Source: CAVRTJ01 sp964507185 (GTDB taxonomy: Bacteria; Acidobacteriota; UBA4820; DSQY01). From it: a DNA stretch of 64,000 nt. Under the pieces are notes generated by a model. It worked only from the letters and a program-made list of their open reading frames with translations. It had not been told where the DNA came from and did no database searches. The stretch covers positions 1 to 64,000 of the forward strand of contig CAZDOY010000012.1 in the NCBI GenBank assembly GCA_964507185.1, in the 5' to 3' direction. Below, piece by piece: positions 1 to 10,813 of the stretch. Every line of letters starts with the position of its first letter. Positions within the stretch are counted from its first letter, which is position 1. Position numbers and translations under genes: made by a program.

Positions 1-63
1 TGCTATACTGCCGCTTTGCCGTCAGGCACTTAGGGACGGCCTTCAGCAAGCGGGAGATGACTG

Positions 64-1554
64 ATGAATGAAAAGTTGGAACGTTTTCTCGAGAGAAGCC
101 GGGAAATTCACGACCTGACCGAAATCCAGCAAGGCCTGGAATGGGACCAGCAGGTGATGATGCCGCGGAAGGGCGCGGCTCAGCGGGGCGCGCAGCAGGC
201 GGCCCTGGCCGGACTGATCCACGCCCGCCTGACGAGTCCCGAACTGGGCGACCTCATCCGGACGCTCGCCGAGGAAGACGGCCTCGACGAAACCCGCAAG
301 GCCGACGTCCGAGAGGCCAAGCGAGCCTGGGAACGGGCGACGAAAATCCCCGCCCGGCTCGTCACCGAGCGGGCCCAGGCCTGCGCCCTGTCGCAGGTGG
401 CCTGGGAAGAGGCGAGGCATAACGATGACTTCGAGGCTTTCCGTCCGCACCTGGAGAAAGTGATCGCCCTGACTCGGGAAATGGCGGCGGCGCTCGAAGC
501 GCCCAACGCTTACGACGCCCTGCTCGAAGACTTCGAGCCCGGCATGACCGAGGAGGCCCTCAGGACGCTCTTCGGCGAACTGAAGCCGGAACTCGTCACC
601 CTCCTGGACAAGATCAAGGGGGCGCCCAATCCCCCGAGCCAGGAGCCCGTCCTGAGGCATTACCCCAGGTCGGGGCAGGAGGCCTTCAGCCGGCGCGTTA
701 TGGCCGACATGGGGTACGACCTCGGCGCGGGACGGCTCGACGCCTCCGCCCACCCCTTCACCTCGGGGACCTTCGCCGACGTGAGGATCACGACCCGCTA
801 CGACGAGAACTTCCTGAACATGGCCCTCTTCGGAACCATCCACGAGACGGGGCACGCCCTCTACGAGCAGGGATTGGATCCGGACCGCTACAGGGACCCG
901 TCCGGCCAGGCGTGTTCGCTCGGCGTCCACGAATCCCAGTCCCGATTCTGGGAGAACCTGATCGGACGGTCCAGACCGTTCTGGAAACACTATTACGCCG
1001 AACTCAGGAAGGCCTTTCCCGGTGTCCTGGACGACGTGGACCTGGACGCGTTCTACCGGGCGATCAACGTGTGTCAGCCCTCTTTGATAAGGGTGGAAGC
1101 GGACGAAGTCACCTACAACCTGCACATCATCCTGCGCTTCGAACTGGAGAGCGCCCTCCTGGCGGGCAAGCTGGAAGCGGGCGACCTGCCCGAGGCGTGG
1201 AATTCCAAAATGCAGGAACTCCTGGGCATCCTGCCTTCGACGTTCAGGGAAGGTGTGCTGCAGGACATCCACTGGTCGGCGGGGCTCATCGGGTACTTCC
1301 CCACGTATGCCCTGGGCAATCTCTACGGCGCCCAGTTCCTGGAGAAACTGCGCGAGGACCTTCCAGACCTGAACGAAAGGGTCTCGCGGGGCGAACTCGG
1401 ACCTGTCAAGGAGTGGCTCAATACCCGCATTCACGTGCACGGGAGGCGGTACCTGGCCCCCGAACTGTGCCGGAAAGTGACGGGCAAGCCTCTCTCCATC
1501 CGGCCGTCCGTGGCGTACCTGACCCGGAAGTTCGGAGAGATCTACGGATTCTGA
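64..1554 (+). CDS. M32 family metallocarboxypeptidase (carboxypeptidase Taq type)
   Basis: This 496-residue cytosolic enzyme should remove C-terminal amino acids from peptides using one divalent metal. The M32 zinc site HETGH is at residues 260-264, with the family HPF motif near 230-232 and a downstream HESQSR stretch near 290 carrying the third-ligand region. The length matches the roughly 500-residue family norm. The ATG has a GGGAG ribosome site a few bases upstream. It reads toward aspA, 104 bp away. Family assignment is secure; the natural substrate is unknown. Confidence 0.93.
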   Translation: MNEKLERFLERSREIHDLTEIQQGLEWDQQVMMPRKGAAQRGAQQAALAGLIHARLTSPELGDLIRTLAEEDGLDETRKADVREAKRAWERATKIPARLVTERAQACALSQVAWEEARHNDDFEAFRPHLEKVIALTREMAAALEAPNAYDALLEDFEPGMTEEALRTLFGELKPELVTLLDKIKGAPNPPSQEPVLRHYPRSGQEAFSRRVMADMGYDLGAGRLDASAHPFTSGTFADVRITTRYDENFLNMALFGTIHETGHALYEQGLDPDRYRDPSGQACSLGVHESQSRFWENLIGRSRPFWKHYYAELRKAFPGVLDDVDLDAFYRAINVCQPSLIRVEADEVTYNLHIILRFELESALLAGKLEAGDLPEAWNSKMQELLGILPSTFREGVLQDIHWSAGLIGYFPTYALGNLYGAQFLEKLREDLPDLNERVSRGELGPVKEWLNTRIHVHGRRYLAPELCRKVTGKPLSIRPSVAYLTRKFGEIYGF

Positions 1555-1658
1555 TCAGAAGTAAGGGCGCTCCGGGATGGGAGGCCGCCCGGAGGCACCG
1601 TCCGCCGGAAACCGCCGTCCGGCAGCGTTGTCGTGCGCCGGTGGGTAGAGGAGATTTC

Positions 1659-3089
<1,431 letters not shown>

Positions 3090-3145
3090 GCGCTGATAAC
3101 GGAGAAGGCGGCCCAAGAGAAGCCTCGGTCGGGACCGACGCCCTC

Positions 3146-3640
3146 TTACTGGCACTTACTCTGTTTGCCTTCCGGCCAGCGATGGAATTCCCCGTCCACC
3201 CACACGATGTCGTTTTCGAGGCAGTGGGTGACGTCCGGCGGCGCGTTGATCAGGGCGGACAGGTCCCCCGAGTCCGACTGGCCGTCCACCGCGAGCGACT
3301 TGATTCCGAAGTCGGTACCCGTGCTGGTCGATGCATATAGGTACGTGTTGTTCCACGGGTCGGGATTGGGGACCTCCTTGATGTAATAGGGCGCCAGTTC
3401 TCCGACGGGGATGACGGTGTCGGATGGTGTCCAGCTTGCATTCCCGGCGGGATACCTGTTGTTGTCCGTGCTGTATGAGTTGCAGGCGGTGGCCATGCCG
3501 CGAATCTCGGCCATGGCCCTCTTCTGCTTCGCCTTGCTGATGGCCGTCAAGAGGTTGGGGATCATGATCGCCGCAAGGATGGCTATGATGGCGATCACGA
3601 TCAGCACTTCGATAAGTGTGAAACCGCTTTTCTTGTCCAC
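3146..3640 (-). CDS. type IV pilin-like / GspG-like pseudopilin
   Basis: A prepilin of 164 residues with a very short basic leader (MDKKSG) followed by FTLIEVLIV, the class III signal cleaved and methylated by the prepilin peptidase before Phe. A hydrophobic N-terminal helix runs to about residue 30. The globular part has a Pro-Asp-Pro-Trp segment like the major type II secretion pseudopilin GspG. It starts at GTG with an AGAGGG-like site upstream. No other pilus or secretion gene adjoins it, so it may be an orphan minor pilin; an ExeA-like ATPase lies far away at 60 kb. It is convergent with aspA. Confidence 0.88.
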   Translation of the reverse strand: MDKKSGFTLIEVLIVIAIIAILAAIMIPNLLTAISKAKQKRAMAEIRGMATACNSYSTDNNRYPAGNASWTPSDTVIPVGELAPYYIKEVPNPDPWNNTYLYASTSTGTDFGIKSLAVDGQSDSGDLSALINAPPDVTHCLENDIVWVDGEFHRWPEGKQSKCQ

Positions 3641-3815
3641 TTCAGGCCCTCTACCCTCAAGCAGAAGATGAAAGCAATCCTTGTGCCACGTGAGAATCCT
3701 TGAGCAGACCCGCTCGCCTGTTGCGAAGTGCCATTTTTTGTCAGGATATGGTGAATGTGAGCGTCACCGTAGTGTGACACGGGGTCCGTCAGATCAAAAA
3801 AACGATTCGAGGCGA

Positions 3816-4979
3816 TTATCTGCTCTGCAATGAGTGCGTGCGAGCGTCGGTCCGTGGGCCCACCAGGATCAGGCGAACGATTTCGCTGCGCTTGAAGAGG
3901 CGCATTGGCGGCCCCCACGTGCCCGTTCCCCGGCTTACGACGAGGGTCATGCCGCCGACCCGGTAAGATCCCGCCACGTAAGGATAGAAGAGGCGGACCA
4001 CGTACTGAAAGGGCCAGATCTGGCCGTCGTGGGTGTGGCCCGAAAGCATGAGATCCGCCCCAAGATCGGCTGCCCGCCTGACCTGTAGGGGGCTGTGGCA
4101 GAGATAGATGGTGGCTGTCTTCGGATGCCCCTCCAGCGCTTTTTCGACCGGGTCGTGGTTCAGTCCGAACTGGCGGCGGGCCGTGAGATCGTCGACGCCG
4201 GCTATCACGAGGCCGGGAGCGGCGGCTTCCCACCGGTCCGCCAGCACGTGAAAGCCCGCCCTCTCAAAGAGCGCTACCGAGCGTTTCCGTCCCGCATAGA
4301 ACTCGTGGTTGCCCGTCACGGCCCACACGCCGAGAGGTGCCTTCAGCTCTTTCAGGACCGGAACGAGCGGTTCCACCGGCCCGGCGTCGCCATCCACGAG
4401 GTCGCCCGTCATAAATATGACGTCGGGGTGAAGGGCTTCCACCTGACGTACGACACCTTCCAGCCAGCGTTTTCCGAGCATGTCTCCGACGTGGAGGTCC
4501 GAAATTTGAACGGCGACCAGTCCGTTGTACCGGGCCGGCAAATCGTGGAGCTCGATTTCGCAGGTGTTGACCACGGGGCCTCGTGCAGCCTGAATGACCG
4601 CAATGATGGAAAGCAGGCCGGCCGAGGCGAGGGCGCCCCATCGAACGGAGGGGACCCACGCCCGGAACAGGAAGCCGAAGCCCGTCACCAGGTCCGCGGC
4701 GAACAGGCAGACGAGGGTGAGAAACAGAATGCCCATCCAGTAGGCGCCGATCCACTCGAAAGGACCGGCCAGGGCGGTGGCCGGCTTCCAGTGTGAGAAA
4801 ATCCGGCTCAGGGGATAGCTTGCCCAGAGAAACGCGGCCACCCCCAGAAGGACCCGCCGCGCGATCGGCGCCGCCAGACCGGGGAGCGGAAGAACCCTCA
4901 ACAGCACGTAGGCGTGCATGAGGGACCAGACGCCCAGTACGACCGCCAGAAAAATGGCGAAACGCAGTGTGCTGTTCAT
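3816..4979 (-). CDS. membrane-anchored metallophosphoesterase (YkuE-like)
   Basis: The first ~150 of 387 residues contain several hydrophobic membrane segments. A calcineurin-like phosphoesterase domain follows with the dinuclear metal motifs in order: SDLHVGD, TGDLVDGD, TGNHEFYAG, and SGHTHDGQ near the C-terminus. Known relatives act on phosphoesters at the membrane, such as UDP-sugar lipids; the substrate here is unknown. The ATG has an AGGAGA site upstream. It is transcribed away from the saccharopine-dehydrogenase-like gene across a 255-bp divergent region. Confidence 0.9.
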   Translation of the reverse strand: MNSTLRFAIFLAVVLGVWSLMHAYVLLRVLPLPGLAAPIARRVLLGVAAFLWASYPLSRIFSHWKPATALAGPFEWIGAYWMGILFLTLVCLFAADLVTGFGFLFRAWVPSVRWGALASAGLLSIIAVIQAARGPVVNTCEIELHDLPARYNGLVAVQISDLHVGDMLGKRWLEGVVRQVEALHPDVIFMTGDLVDGDAGPVEPLVPVLKELKAPLGVWAVTGNHEFYAGRKRSVALFERAGFHVLADRWEAAAPGLVIAGVDDLTARRQFGLNHDPVEKALEGHPKTATIYLCHSPLQVRRAADLGADLMLSGHTHDGQIWPFQYVVRLFYPYVAGSYRVGGMTLVVSRGTGTWGPPMRLFKRSEIVRLILVGPRTDARTHSLQSR

Positions 4980-5234
4980 CTATCGCATTCTCCTGTTGCC
5001 CGGCGGCACGACCCCGGCACATGTATTGTAGATTATACCAACCTTATGCCTGCGGATCCCTCAGGCTCTCCTTGCCCGGGGTTTCTGGTAAGATAAACCC
5101 ATCAGGATTCGAGCGGTCCGCTCTGCAGGTGGACCGCTATTTTCGAGGCGCGCATCACCGTGGACGGACGAAGGGAACCGTATGCCCGGCACTTCGGTGA
5201 CGCATCGTCGAATGACTGCACAGAGGAGGTTGCC

Positions 5235-6365
5235 ATGAGAATTGTCGTCCTCGGGGCGGGGCGCGTGGGCAGCGCCATCATCAAAGACCTGGCCAGAGAT
5301 CATGAGTTCGATGTGACGGCGGTCGATGCGTCGCCTTCGGCCCTCGAGGGCCTTCGGTCGGTCGAAAACGTAACGGTCGTTCGGGCCGACCTTTCGGACA
5401 GCGGAGAGATTGCCGGAGCGGTGGGCGACGGCGACCTGGTCGTCGGGGCCGTTCCGGGGCCCATGGGATTCAACACGCTGAAGACCGTTCTCGAATGCGG
5501 CAAGAACGCCGTCGATATCTCCTTTTTCGAAGAAGATCCTTTCGAGCTGGATGATCTCGCCCATCACAAGGGGCTGACGGCGGTCGTGGACTGCGGCATC
5601 GCCCCCGGGTGCTGGAACATCATCGTGGGCTACCAGGAGACGGCCATGGAGAGGCTTCATCGCTTCGAGTGCCTTGTCGGTGGACTGCCCGTCGTCCGGA
5701 CGCTCCCCTACGAGTACAAGGCCGTCTTCTCACCCATCGACGTGATCGCCGAGTACACGCGCCCTTCCCGGTTCGTGGCCGGCGGCAAGGTCGTGACGCG
5801 GCCGGCTCTCTCGGAGCTTGAACTGGAGGACTTCCCGGGTGTGGGCACCTTGGAGGCCTTCTACACGGACGGATTGAGGACGCTCCTCACAACGGTGAAG
5901 GCGCCCTTCATGCGGGAGAAGACCCTGCGCTACCCAGGCCACGTGGAGAAGATCAAACTGCTGAGGGATACGGGTTTCTTCAGCGAGAAGCCCGTGGAAG
6001 TGAACGGCGTCATGGTCCGCCCCATGGATCTCACCGCCAGACTGCTCTTTCCCATGTGGCAGCTGGCCGAAGGCGAAGAAGACCTGACCGTCATGCGCGT
6101 CATGGTGGAGGGCGACAAAGACGGCAGGCGCCAGATTCACACCTATGAGTTGCTGGACCGCTACGACCCGCGGACGGGAACCACCTCCATGGCACGAACG
6201 ACGGGGTACTCCTGCACGGCCGTGGTGCGGCTGGTGGCGAGCGGGCGGTTCAAGAGGACCGGGATTTCTCCGCCCGAGTTCGTGGGGCGGGAACCGGGGT
6301 GTTACCAATTCGTGATCGAAGACCTCGCCAAGCGGGGCGTGGTCTTCAAGGAGACCGTTTCCTAG
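5235..6365 (+). CDS. saccharopine dehydrogenase family NAD(P)-binding protein
   Basis: A 376-residue Rossmann oxidoreductase whose N-terminus carries the nucleotide-binding loop GAGRVGSAI. The middle has features of the saccharopine dehydrogenase/lysine reductase family, including CGIAPGCWN near residue 120. Members with this architecture act in lysine degradation or polyamine synthesis, but orphan copies are common and no lysine-pathway partner is nearby. The ATG is chosen because of the GAGGAGG sequence six bases upstream; an upstream in-frame start would only add unlikely sequence. Followed directly by the GST gene. Confidence 0.85.
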   Translation: MRIVVLGAGRVGSAIIKDLARDHEFDVTAVDASPSALEGLRSVENVTVVRADLSDSGEIAGAVGDGDLVVGAVPGPMGFNTLKTVLECGKNAVDISFFEEDPFELDDLAHHKGLTAVVDCGIAPGCWNIIVGYQETAMERLHRFECLVGGLPVVRTLPYEYKAVFSPIDVIAEYTRPSRFVAGGKVVTRPALSELELEDFPGVGTLEAFYTDGLRTLLTTVKAPFMREKTLRYPGHVEKIKLLRDTGFFSEKPVEVNGVMVRPMDLTARLLFPMWQLAEGEEDLTVMRVMVEGDKDGRRQIHTYELLDRYDPRTGTTSMARTTGYSCTAVVRLVASGRFKRTGISPPEFVGREPGCYQFVIEDLAKRGVVFKETVS

Positions 6366-6389
6366 CGGTCTGCCAGTGAGGTGGACTCC

Positions 6390-6905
6390 GTGAGCGAGCA
6401 CGCCACATCCAGCAACTGGAATGGCTTCACCCTGATCATCGGCAGTAAGAACCTGTCGTCCTGGTCCCTGAGGCCGTGGCTGGCCATGAAGCAGGCCGGC
6501 ATCGCCTTCGAGGAAGTCCTCATCCAGTTGGACGAAAAAGAGACGGACGCNNNNNNNNNNNNNNNNNNNNNNNNNNNNNNNNNNNNNNNNNNNNNNNNNN
6601 NNNNNNNNNNNNNNNNNNNNNNNNNNNNNNNNNNNNNNNNNNNNNNNNNNGCGAGGGCCGACATCAACAGGATCCTGGCCCTGTGGACCGATTGCAGGGA
6701 GCGTTATGGAAAAGGCGGCGAGATGCTCTTCGGCCGCTTCACCGTCGCCGACGCCATGTACGCGCCGGTCGTCCTTCGTTTTGCAACGTACGACGTGAGG
6801 CTGGAAGGGACGGCAGCCGCCTATGCGGATGCCGTCGGGGCCCTCCCCGCCGTCCGGGAATGGCTGGCCGCGGCGCGGGTGGAACCTGCCCCGTCCGGCG
6901 AATAG
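6390..6905 (+). CDS. glutathione S-transferase family protein, interrupted by assembly gap
   Basis: The N-terminal part has the thioredoxin-fold opening IGSKNLSSWSLRPWL with the likely catalytic Ser region, typical of bacterial GSTs. The C-terminal part reads as the alpha-helical GST domain (FGRFTVADAMYAPVV). The 100-N gap removes the middle. Only about 138 residues are visible, whereas the family is near 210-230, so roughly 80 residues are probably missing and the real gap is likely longer than 100 bases. GTG at 6390 is preferred for the GAGG upstream; GTG 6381 is possible. It is followed by the PLP enzyme at 6935. Confidence 0.8.
   Translation: MSEHATSSNWNGFTLIIGSKNLSSWSLRPWLAMKQAGIAFEEVLIQLDEKETDXXXXXXXXXXXXXXXXXXXXXXXXXXXXXXXXXXARADINRILALWTDCRERYGKGGEMLFGRFTVADAMYAPVVLRFATYDVRLEGTAAAYADAVGALPAVREWLAAARVEPAPSGE
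6551..6650. other. assembly gap (100 N)
   Basis: Exactly 100 consecutive N inside the GST gene. The identical length of all three gaps in the window marks them as scaffolding placeholders, not measured sizes. Confidence 0.98.
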
Positions 6906-6934
6906 AACTCGACGAACCATTTGCCGGGGAGAGC

Positions 6935-8062
6935 ATGAACCTCGTCGAAGCAAAAACGCCCTGCGCCTTCGTGGATCTCGACGTCCTCGAACGCAACGCG
7001 GACAGGGCCTCGCAGAAGGCGCATCGCCTCGGCGTCAAACTGCGCCCGCACGTGAAGACGCACAAGTGCGTGGAGGCCGCCCGCATACAGGTCCGCGGAC
7101 ACTTCGGGGGCATTACCGTGTCCACGCTCGCAGAGGCTCGAGCCTTCGCCGCGGCAGGATTCAAAGACATCACGTACGCCGTGCCCTTTCCCCTCGAAAG
7201 GATCGAAGAGGCGGCGGAGATCGCCGGGAAAGTCGACGCCCTCAACCTTCTCCTGGACAATGAGACCACGCTCGCGGGCATCGAGGCCTTCGCCCGCGCG
7301 GGGGGCGCGCTTTTCCCCGTGTTTCTTAAGATCGACTGCGGCTATCACCGCGCGGGCGTCGATCCCGGGCGCTCCGACAGCCAGGCCTTTGCACTCCGGC
7401 TGGCGCGATCGCCGCACCTGGTCTTCAAGGGCGTGCTGACCCACGCGGGACAAGCCTACGCCTGCCCGAACCGCGAAGACGCCCTGGTGGTGGCTCGCCG
7501 TGAACGGGATGCGGTCGTCCGGTTCGCGGAAAAGCTGCGGGCCGAAGGCGTCCCTGTCGGCGAGGTGAGCGTCGGTTCCACGCCGACGTTCTCCGCCGTG
7601 GATGATCTGGAAGGCGCCACCGAAGCCAGGCCCGGCAACTACATCTTCTACGATGCTTTCCAGACCGCTATAGGAAGCTGCTCGGCGGATGACGTGGCAT
7701 TCGGCGTTCTCGCTACGGTCACGGGGCACTATCCGGCGCGCAACACGCTTCTCATCGACGCGGGCGCCCTCGCGCTGTCCAAAGATCCGGGGCCCGTGCA
7801 CGTCGACCCCGCGTGCGGTTTCGGCCTCTGTTACTCGCCGGACGGCAGGACGGCCTTCCCCGGCCTGCGGATATCCGCCCTTTCGCAGGAGCACGGGCAG
7901 ATCGTCGGGAGGACACCTCTGGACTACTCGCGCCATCCCGTGGGTGGAAAACTCCGAATCCTGCCAAACCACTCCTGCCTGGCCGCGGCGCTCTTCGAAC
8001 GCTACCTGGTCATCAGGGGCACGGCCGTCGTCGACGAGTGGCGTCCGGTCCGAGGGTGGTAG
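6935..8062 (+). CDS. D-threonine aldolase / D-serine dehydratase-like PLP enzyme
   Basis: A 375-residue fold-type III (alanine racemase N-domain) protein. RPHVKTHK near residues 36-43 carries the expected PLP-binding lysine, and FVDLDVLERN near the start is typical of DSD1/D-threonine aldolase proteins. The C-terminal domain has the metal-site pattern ending LPNHSCLAA, matching the His and Cys ligands of these enzymes. It should cleave or dehydrate D-amino acids such as D-threonine or D-serine in the cytosol. It starts 29 bp after the GST stop with a GGGGAGAG site, suggesting co-transcription. Confidence 0.87.
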   Translation: MNLVEAKTPCAFVDLDVLERNADRASQKAHRLGVKLRPHVKTHKCVEAARIQVRGHFGGITVSTLAEARAFAAAGFKDITYAVPFPLERIEEAAEIAGKVDALNLLLDNETTLAGIEAFARAGGALFPVFLKIDCGYHRAGVDPGRSDSQAFALRLARSPHLVFKGVLTHAGQAYACPNREDALVVARRERDAVVRFAEKLRAEGVPVGEVSVGSTPTFSAVDDLEGATEARPGNYIFYDAFQTAIGSCSADDVAFGVLATVTGHYPARNTLLIDAGALALSKDPGPVHVDPACGFGLCYSPDGRTAFPGLRISALSQEHGQIVGRTPLDYSRHPVGGKLRILPNHSCLAAALFERYLVIRGTAVVDEWRPVRGW

Positions 8063-8089
8063 GCCGGGCGCCGGCTTCCGCGCGGCCGT

Positions 8090-8119
8090 TTGAAAGAACG
8101 GCGTACAACTCACTATAAT
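8090..8119 (+). promoter_or_regulatory. sigma70-type promoter of the molybdenum hydroxylase operon
   Basis: TTGAAA at 8090-8095 and a perfect TATAAT at 8114-8119 are separated by 18 bp. The predicted start lies about 30 bases before the ATG at 8157, which has an AAGGAGAGG ribosome site. Confidence 0.75.
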
Positions 8120-8156
8120 TGTCTTACCTGATTCGTTAAATAAGGAGAGGAAAGCC

Positions 8157-8633
8157 ATGGCAGAACTCAAGCTGATGGTTAACGGTACGTCCAGAACGGT
8201 GGACGTCGAGCCCGACACGCCGCTCCTGTGGGTCCTGCGAGACACCGTCGGGCTCACGGGCACCAAGTACGGCTGCGGTGAAGGCCTGTGCGGGTCCTGC
8301 ACGGTTCTCGTAGACGGAGAGGCCGTCCGGTCCTGCGTTCTCCCGGTCGGCCAGGCGGTGGGACACAAGATCGTGACGATCGAGGGCCTGTCGAAAGACC
8401 GGAGCCACCCCCTGCAGAAGGCATGGATCGAGGACGAGGTGCCCCAGTGCGGGTACTGCCAGTCCGGACAACTGCTGGCGGCCGCTTCGCTGCTCGAGAG
8501 GAAGCCCAGGCCGACGGACGCCGACATCGACGAGGCCATGGCGGACGTTTTGTGCAGGTGCGGGACCTACCAGAGAATTCGGCGCGCCATACATCGCGCG
8601 GCCGGGGAGGTGAGCCATGGCCAGGGTCGTTAA
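8157..8633 (+). CDS. molybdenum hydroxylase 2Fe-2S subunit (IorA-like)
   Basis: This 158-residue electron-transfer subunit binds two 2Fe-2S clusters. The plant-ferredoxin-type cysteines are C40, C45, C48 and C60; the C-terminal cluster uses C98, C101, C133 and C135 (CGYC and CRC). It passes electrons from the molybdopterin subunit encoded next, whose start overlaps its end by 17 bp. The two-subunit arrangement without a FAD subunit matches isoquinoline 1-oxidoreductase/aldehyde oxidoreductase types. Electron acceptor and substrate are not evident. Confidence 0.92.
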   Translation: MAELKLMVNGTSRTVDVEPDTPLLWVLRDTVGLTGTKYGCGEGLCGSCTVLVDGEAVRSCVLPVGQAVGHKIVTIEGLSKDRSHPLQKAWIEDEVPQCGYCQSGQLLAAASLLERKPRPTDADIDEAMADVLCRCGTYQRIRRAIHRAAGEVSHGQGR

Positions 8634-10743
8634 GGTCGACAGGCGCGATTTTCTGAAGGTCACGGGCGCCGCCGGGGCCGGGCTGGTCCTTGGCTTCGCG
8701 CTTCCGTCCGGGCTCGTCCGGGCGACAGAGCCGGAAGCGCCCTTCCAGCCGAACGCGTGGTTGAGCATTGACTCCAAAGGCAGGGTTACGGTCTGGGTCG
8801 CCAAGTCCGAAATGGGCCAGGGCGTCAGGACGTCGCTTCCAATGATCCTGGCCGACGAACTGGATGCGGACTGGAGCTTCGTGAGTTTTCATCCCGCGAT
8901 AGCTGATCCTAAATACGGCAACATGGGCACGGGCGGGAGCACGAGCGTACGACGCTCATGGGCACCCCTGAGAACGGCCGGCGCCACGGCGCGCGCGATG
9001 CTGGTGGCCGCGGCTGCCGCGACCTGGGGCGTGGCGCCGTCGGCCTGCGGCACGGAAAAAGGCCGGGTCATCCACGCGAAAACGGGGCGCTCGCTGTCCT
9101 ACGGAGAGCTGGCCGGGAAGGCGGCCGGGATGGCTGTGCCCGCGTCGGCCGAGCTCAAGGATCCAGACCGGTTCACGCTGATCGGGAAACCTCTACACAG
9201 GCTGGATACGCCTGAGAAGGTCGACGGAAAGGCTATTTTCGGCCTGGACGTTCGGGTGCCGGGCATGCTGCATGCCGCGGTCCTGCGCTGCCCCGTGCTC
9301 GGCGGAAAGGTCAAGAGCTTCGACGCCGACAAAACCAGGGCCGTCAAGGGGGTCAAACACGTCGTCCAGATCGACAGCGGCGTTTCGGTTGTGGCCGACT
9401 CGACGTGGACCGCGTTCAAGGGGCGCGAAGCCCTGAGCGTGGTCTGGGACAAGGGCCCGAACGCCGATCTGTCCAGCGAGGCCATCCACAAGATGTTCGA
9501 GGAGAAAGCGAAAGGGCGCGCGGCCGTCGCCCGGAAGGACGGACGGGGCCTGGATGCCCTGCCGGAGGCGGCAAAGAAACTGGAGGCTGTCTACGAGGTG
9601 CCCTTCCTGTCCCATTCCCCCATGGAACCCATGGACTGCGTGGCGAGGGTCGAAAAGGGCCGGTGCGAGATCTGGGCGCCGACTCAGAATCCCCAATGGG
9701 CCCAGGGTGACATTGCGAAGATGCTGGGCATCTCGAAGAAAGACGTGATCGTCCACACGACGCTGCTCGGAGGCGGCTTCGGGCGCAGGCACCTTCCCGA
9801 CTTCGTGAAGGAGGCCGTCCAGACTTCCAAGGCCGTCGGCTCGCCCGTGCAGGTCACCTGGACGCGGGAGGACGACACGCGCCACGGCTCCTTCCGGCCG
9901 GCCAGCTACCACGTGCTGAAGGGTGGCGTGGACGGGAAAGGACACCTGTCGGTCCTCGGTCACCGCGTGGTGGCGCCGTCCATCTCCGAGCAGCTCTGGC
10001 CGGGCAGCGTCAAGAACGGACTTGACGACTCCGCCGTCGCGGGCCTGATCGACATGCCCTACACGATTCCCAACCTGCTGGTCGAATACGTCATGGCCAA
10101 CACACCCCTGCCGATCATATGGTGGCGGTCCGTCTACCATTCGCAGAATCCCTTCGCGAACGAGTGCTTCATCGACGAACTGGCGGCCGCGGGCGGACGC
10201 GACCCGTTCGAGTTCAGGCGGGAGATGCTCGCGAAGGACCAGCGGCTGAAGAAGGTGCTCGAGCTGGCCGCCGAAAAGGCCGGGTGGGGCAAGCCGCTGC
10301 CGAAGGGCCAAGGGCGCGGCATCGCGTGTTGCCCGGGCTTCGGAAGCTATGTCGCCCAGGTGGCGGAGGTGTCCGTGGGCAAGGATGGCAAGGTCCGCGT
10401 TCACAGGGTTACGTGCGCCGTCGACTGCGGGATCGTAGTCAATCCGGACACGGTGAAGGCCCAGATGGAAAGCGCGATCGTCTTCGGACTCTCGGCCGCG
10501 CTCAAGGAGGCCATTACCGTGAAGAACGGCGGCATCGAGCAGGGCAACTTCGACACCTATCCCATGCTCAGGATCGACGAGATGCCGCGGGTGGACGTTC
10601 ACATCGTGAAGAGCCGGGAGGCCGTCGGGGGCATCGGTGAGCCGGGAGTTCCGCCGAGCGCGCCGGCCGTCGTCAACGCGATCTTCGCAGCTACGGGAAA
10701 GCGCGTACGGCGGTTGCCGGTCCGTCCGGCGGACCTCGTCTGA
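8617..10743 (+). CDS. Tat-exported molybdopterin subunit of a molybdenum hydroxylase (IorB-like)
   Basis: A 708-residue catalytic subunit of the xanthine oxidase superfamily. The N-terminus has a twin-arginine signal (DRRDFLK followed by a hydrophobic stretch), so the folded enzyme probably works in the periplasm with the 2Fe-2S subunit carried along. GGGFGRR near residue 387 contacts the cofactor, and GGIGEPGVPP near the C-terminus holds the catalytic glutamate. The single-chain IorB type is consistent with the length. It likely hydroxylates an N-heterocycle or oxidises an aldehyde; the substrate is unknown. The XdhC and MocA genes that follow support cofactor maturation. Confidence 0.92.
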   Translation: MARVVKVDRRDFLKVTGAAGAGLVLGFALPSGLVRATEPEAPFQPNAWLSIDSKGRVTVWVAKSEMGQGVRTSLPMILADELDADWSFVSFHPAIADPKYGNMGTGGSTSVRRSWAPLRTAGATARAMLVAAAAATWGVAPSACGTEKGRVIHAKTGRSLSYGELAGKAAGMAVPASAELKDPDRFTLIGKPLHRLDTPEKVDGKAIFGLDVRVPGMLHAAVLRCPVLGGKVKSFDADKTRAVKGVKHVVQIDSGVSVVADSTWTAFKGREALSVVWDKGPNADLSSEAIHKMFEEKAKGRAAVARKDGRGLDALPEAAKKLEAVYEVPFLSHSPMEPMDCVARVEKGRCEIWAPTQNPQWAQGDIAKMLGISKKDVIVHTTLLGGGFGRRHLPDFVKEAVQTSKAVGSPVQVTWTREDDTRHGSFRPASYHVLKGGVDGKGHLSVLGHRVVAPSISEQLWPGSVKNGLDDSAVAGLIDMPYTIPNLLVEYVMANTPLPIIWWRSVYHSQNPFANECFIDELAAAGGRDPFEFRREMLAKDQRLKKVLELAAEKAGWGKPLPKGQGRGIACCPGFGSYVAQVAEVSVGKDGKVRVHRVTCAVDCGIVVNPDTVKAQMESAIVFGLSAALKEAITVKNGGIEQGNFDTYPMLRIDEMPRVDVHIVKSREAVGGIGEPGVPPSAPAVVNAIFAATGKRVRRLPVRPADLV

Positions 10744-10813
10744 CGGGGCTTTTTCGCCGGAATGTGCACGCGGCATGAAATGCCGCACATCGCGGACCGA
10801 CGCGGGAGGGGGT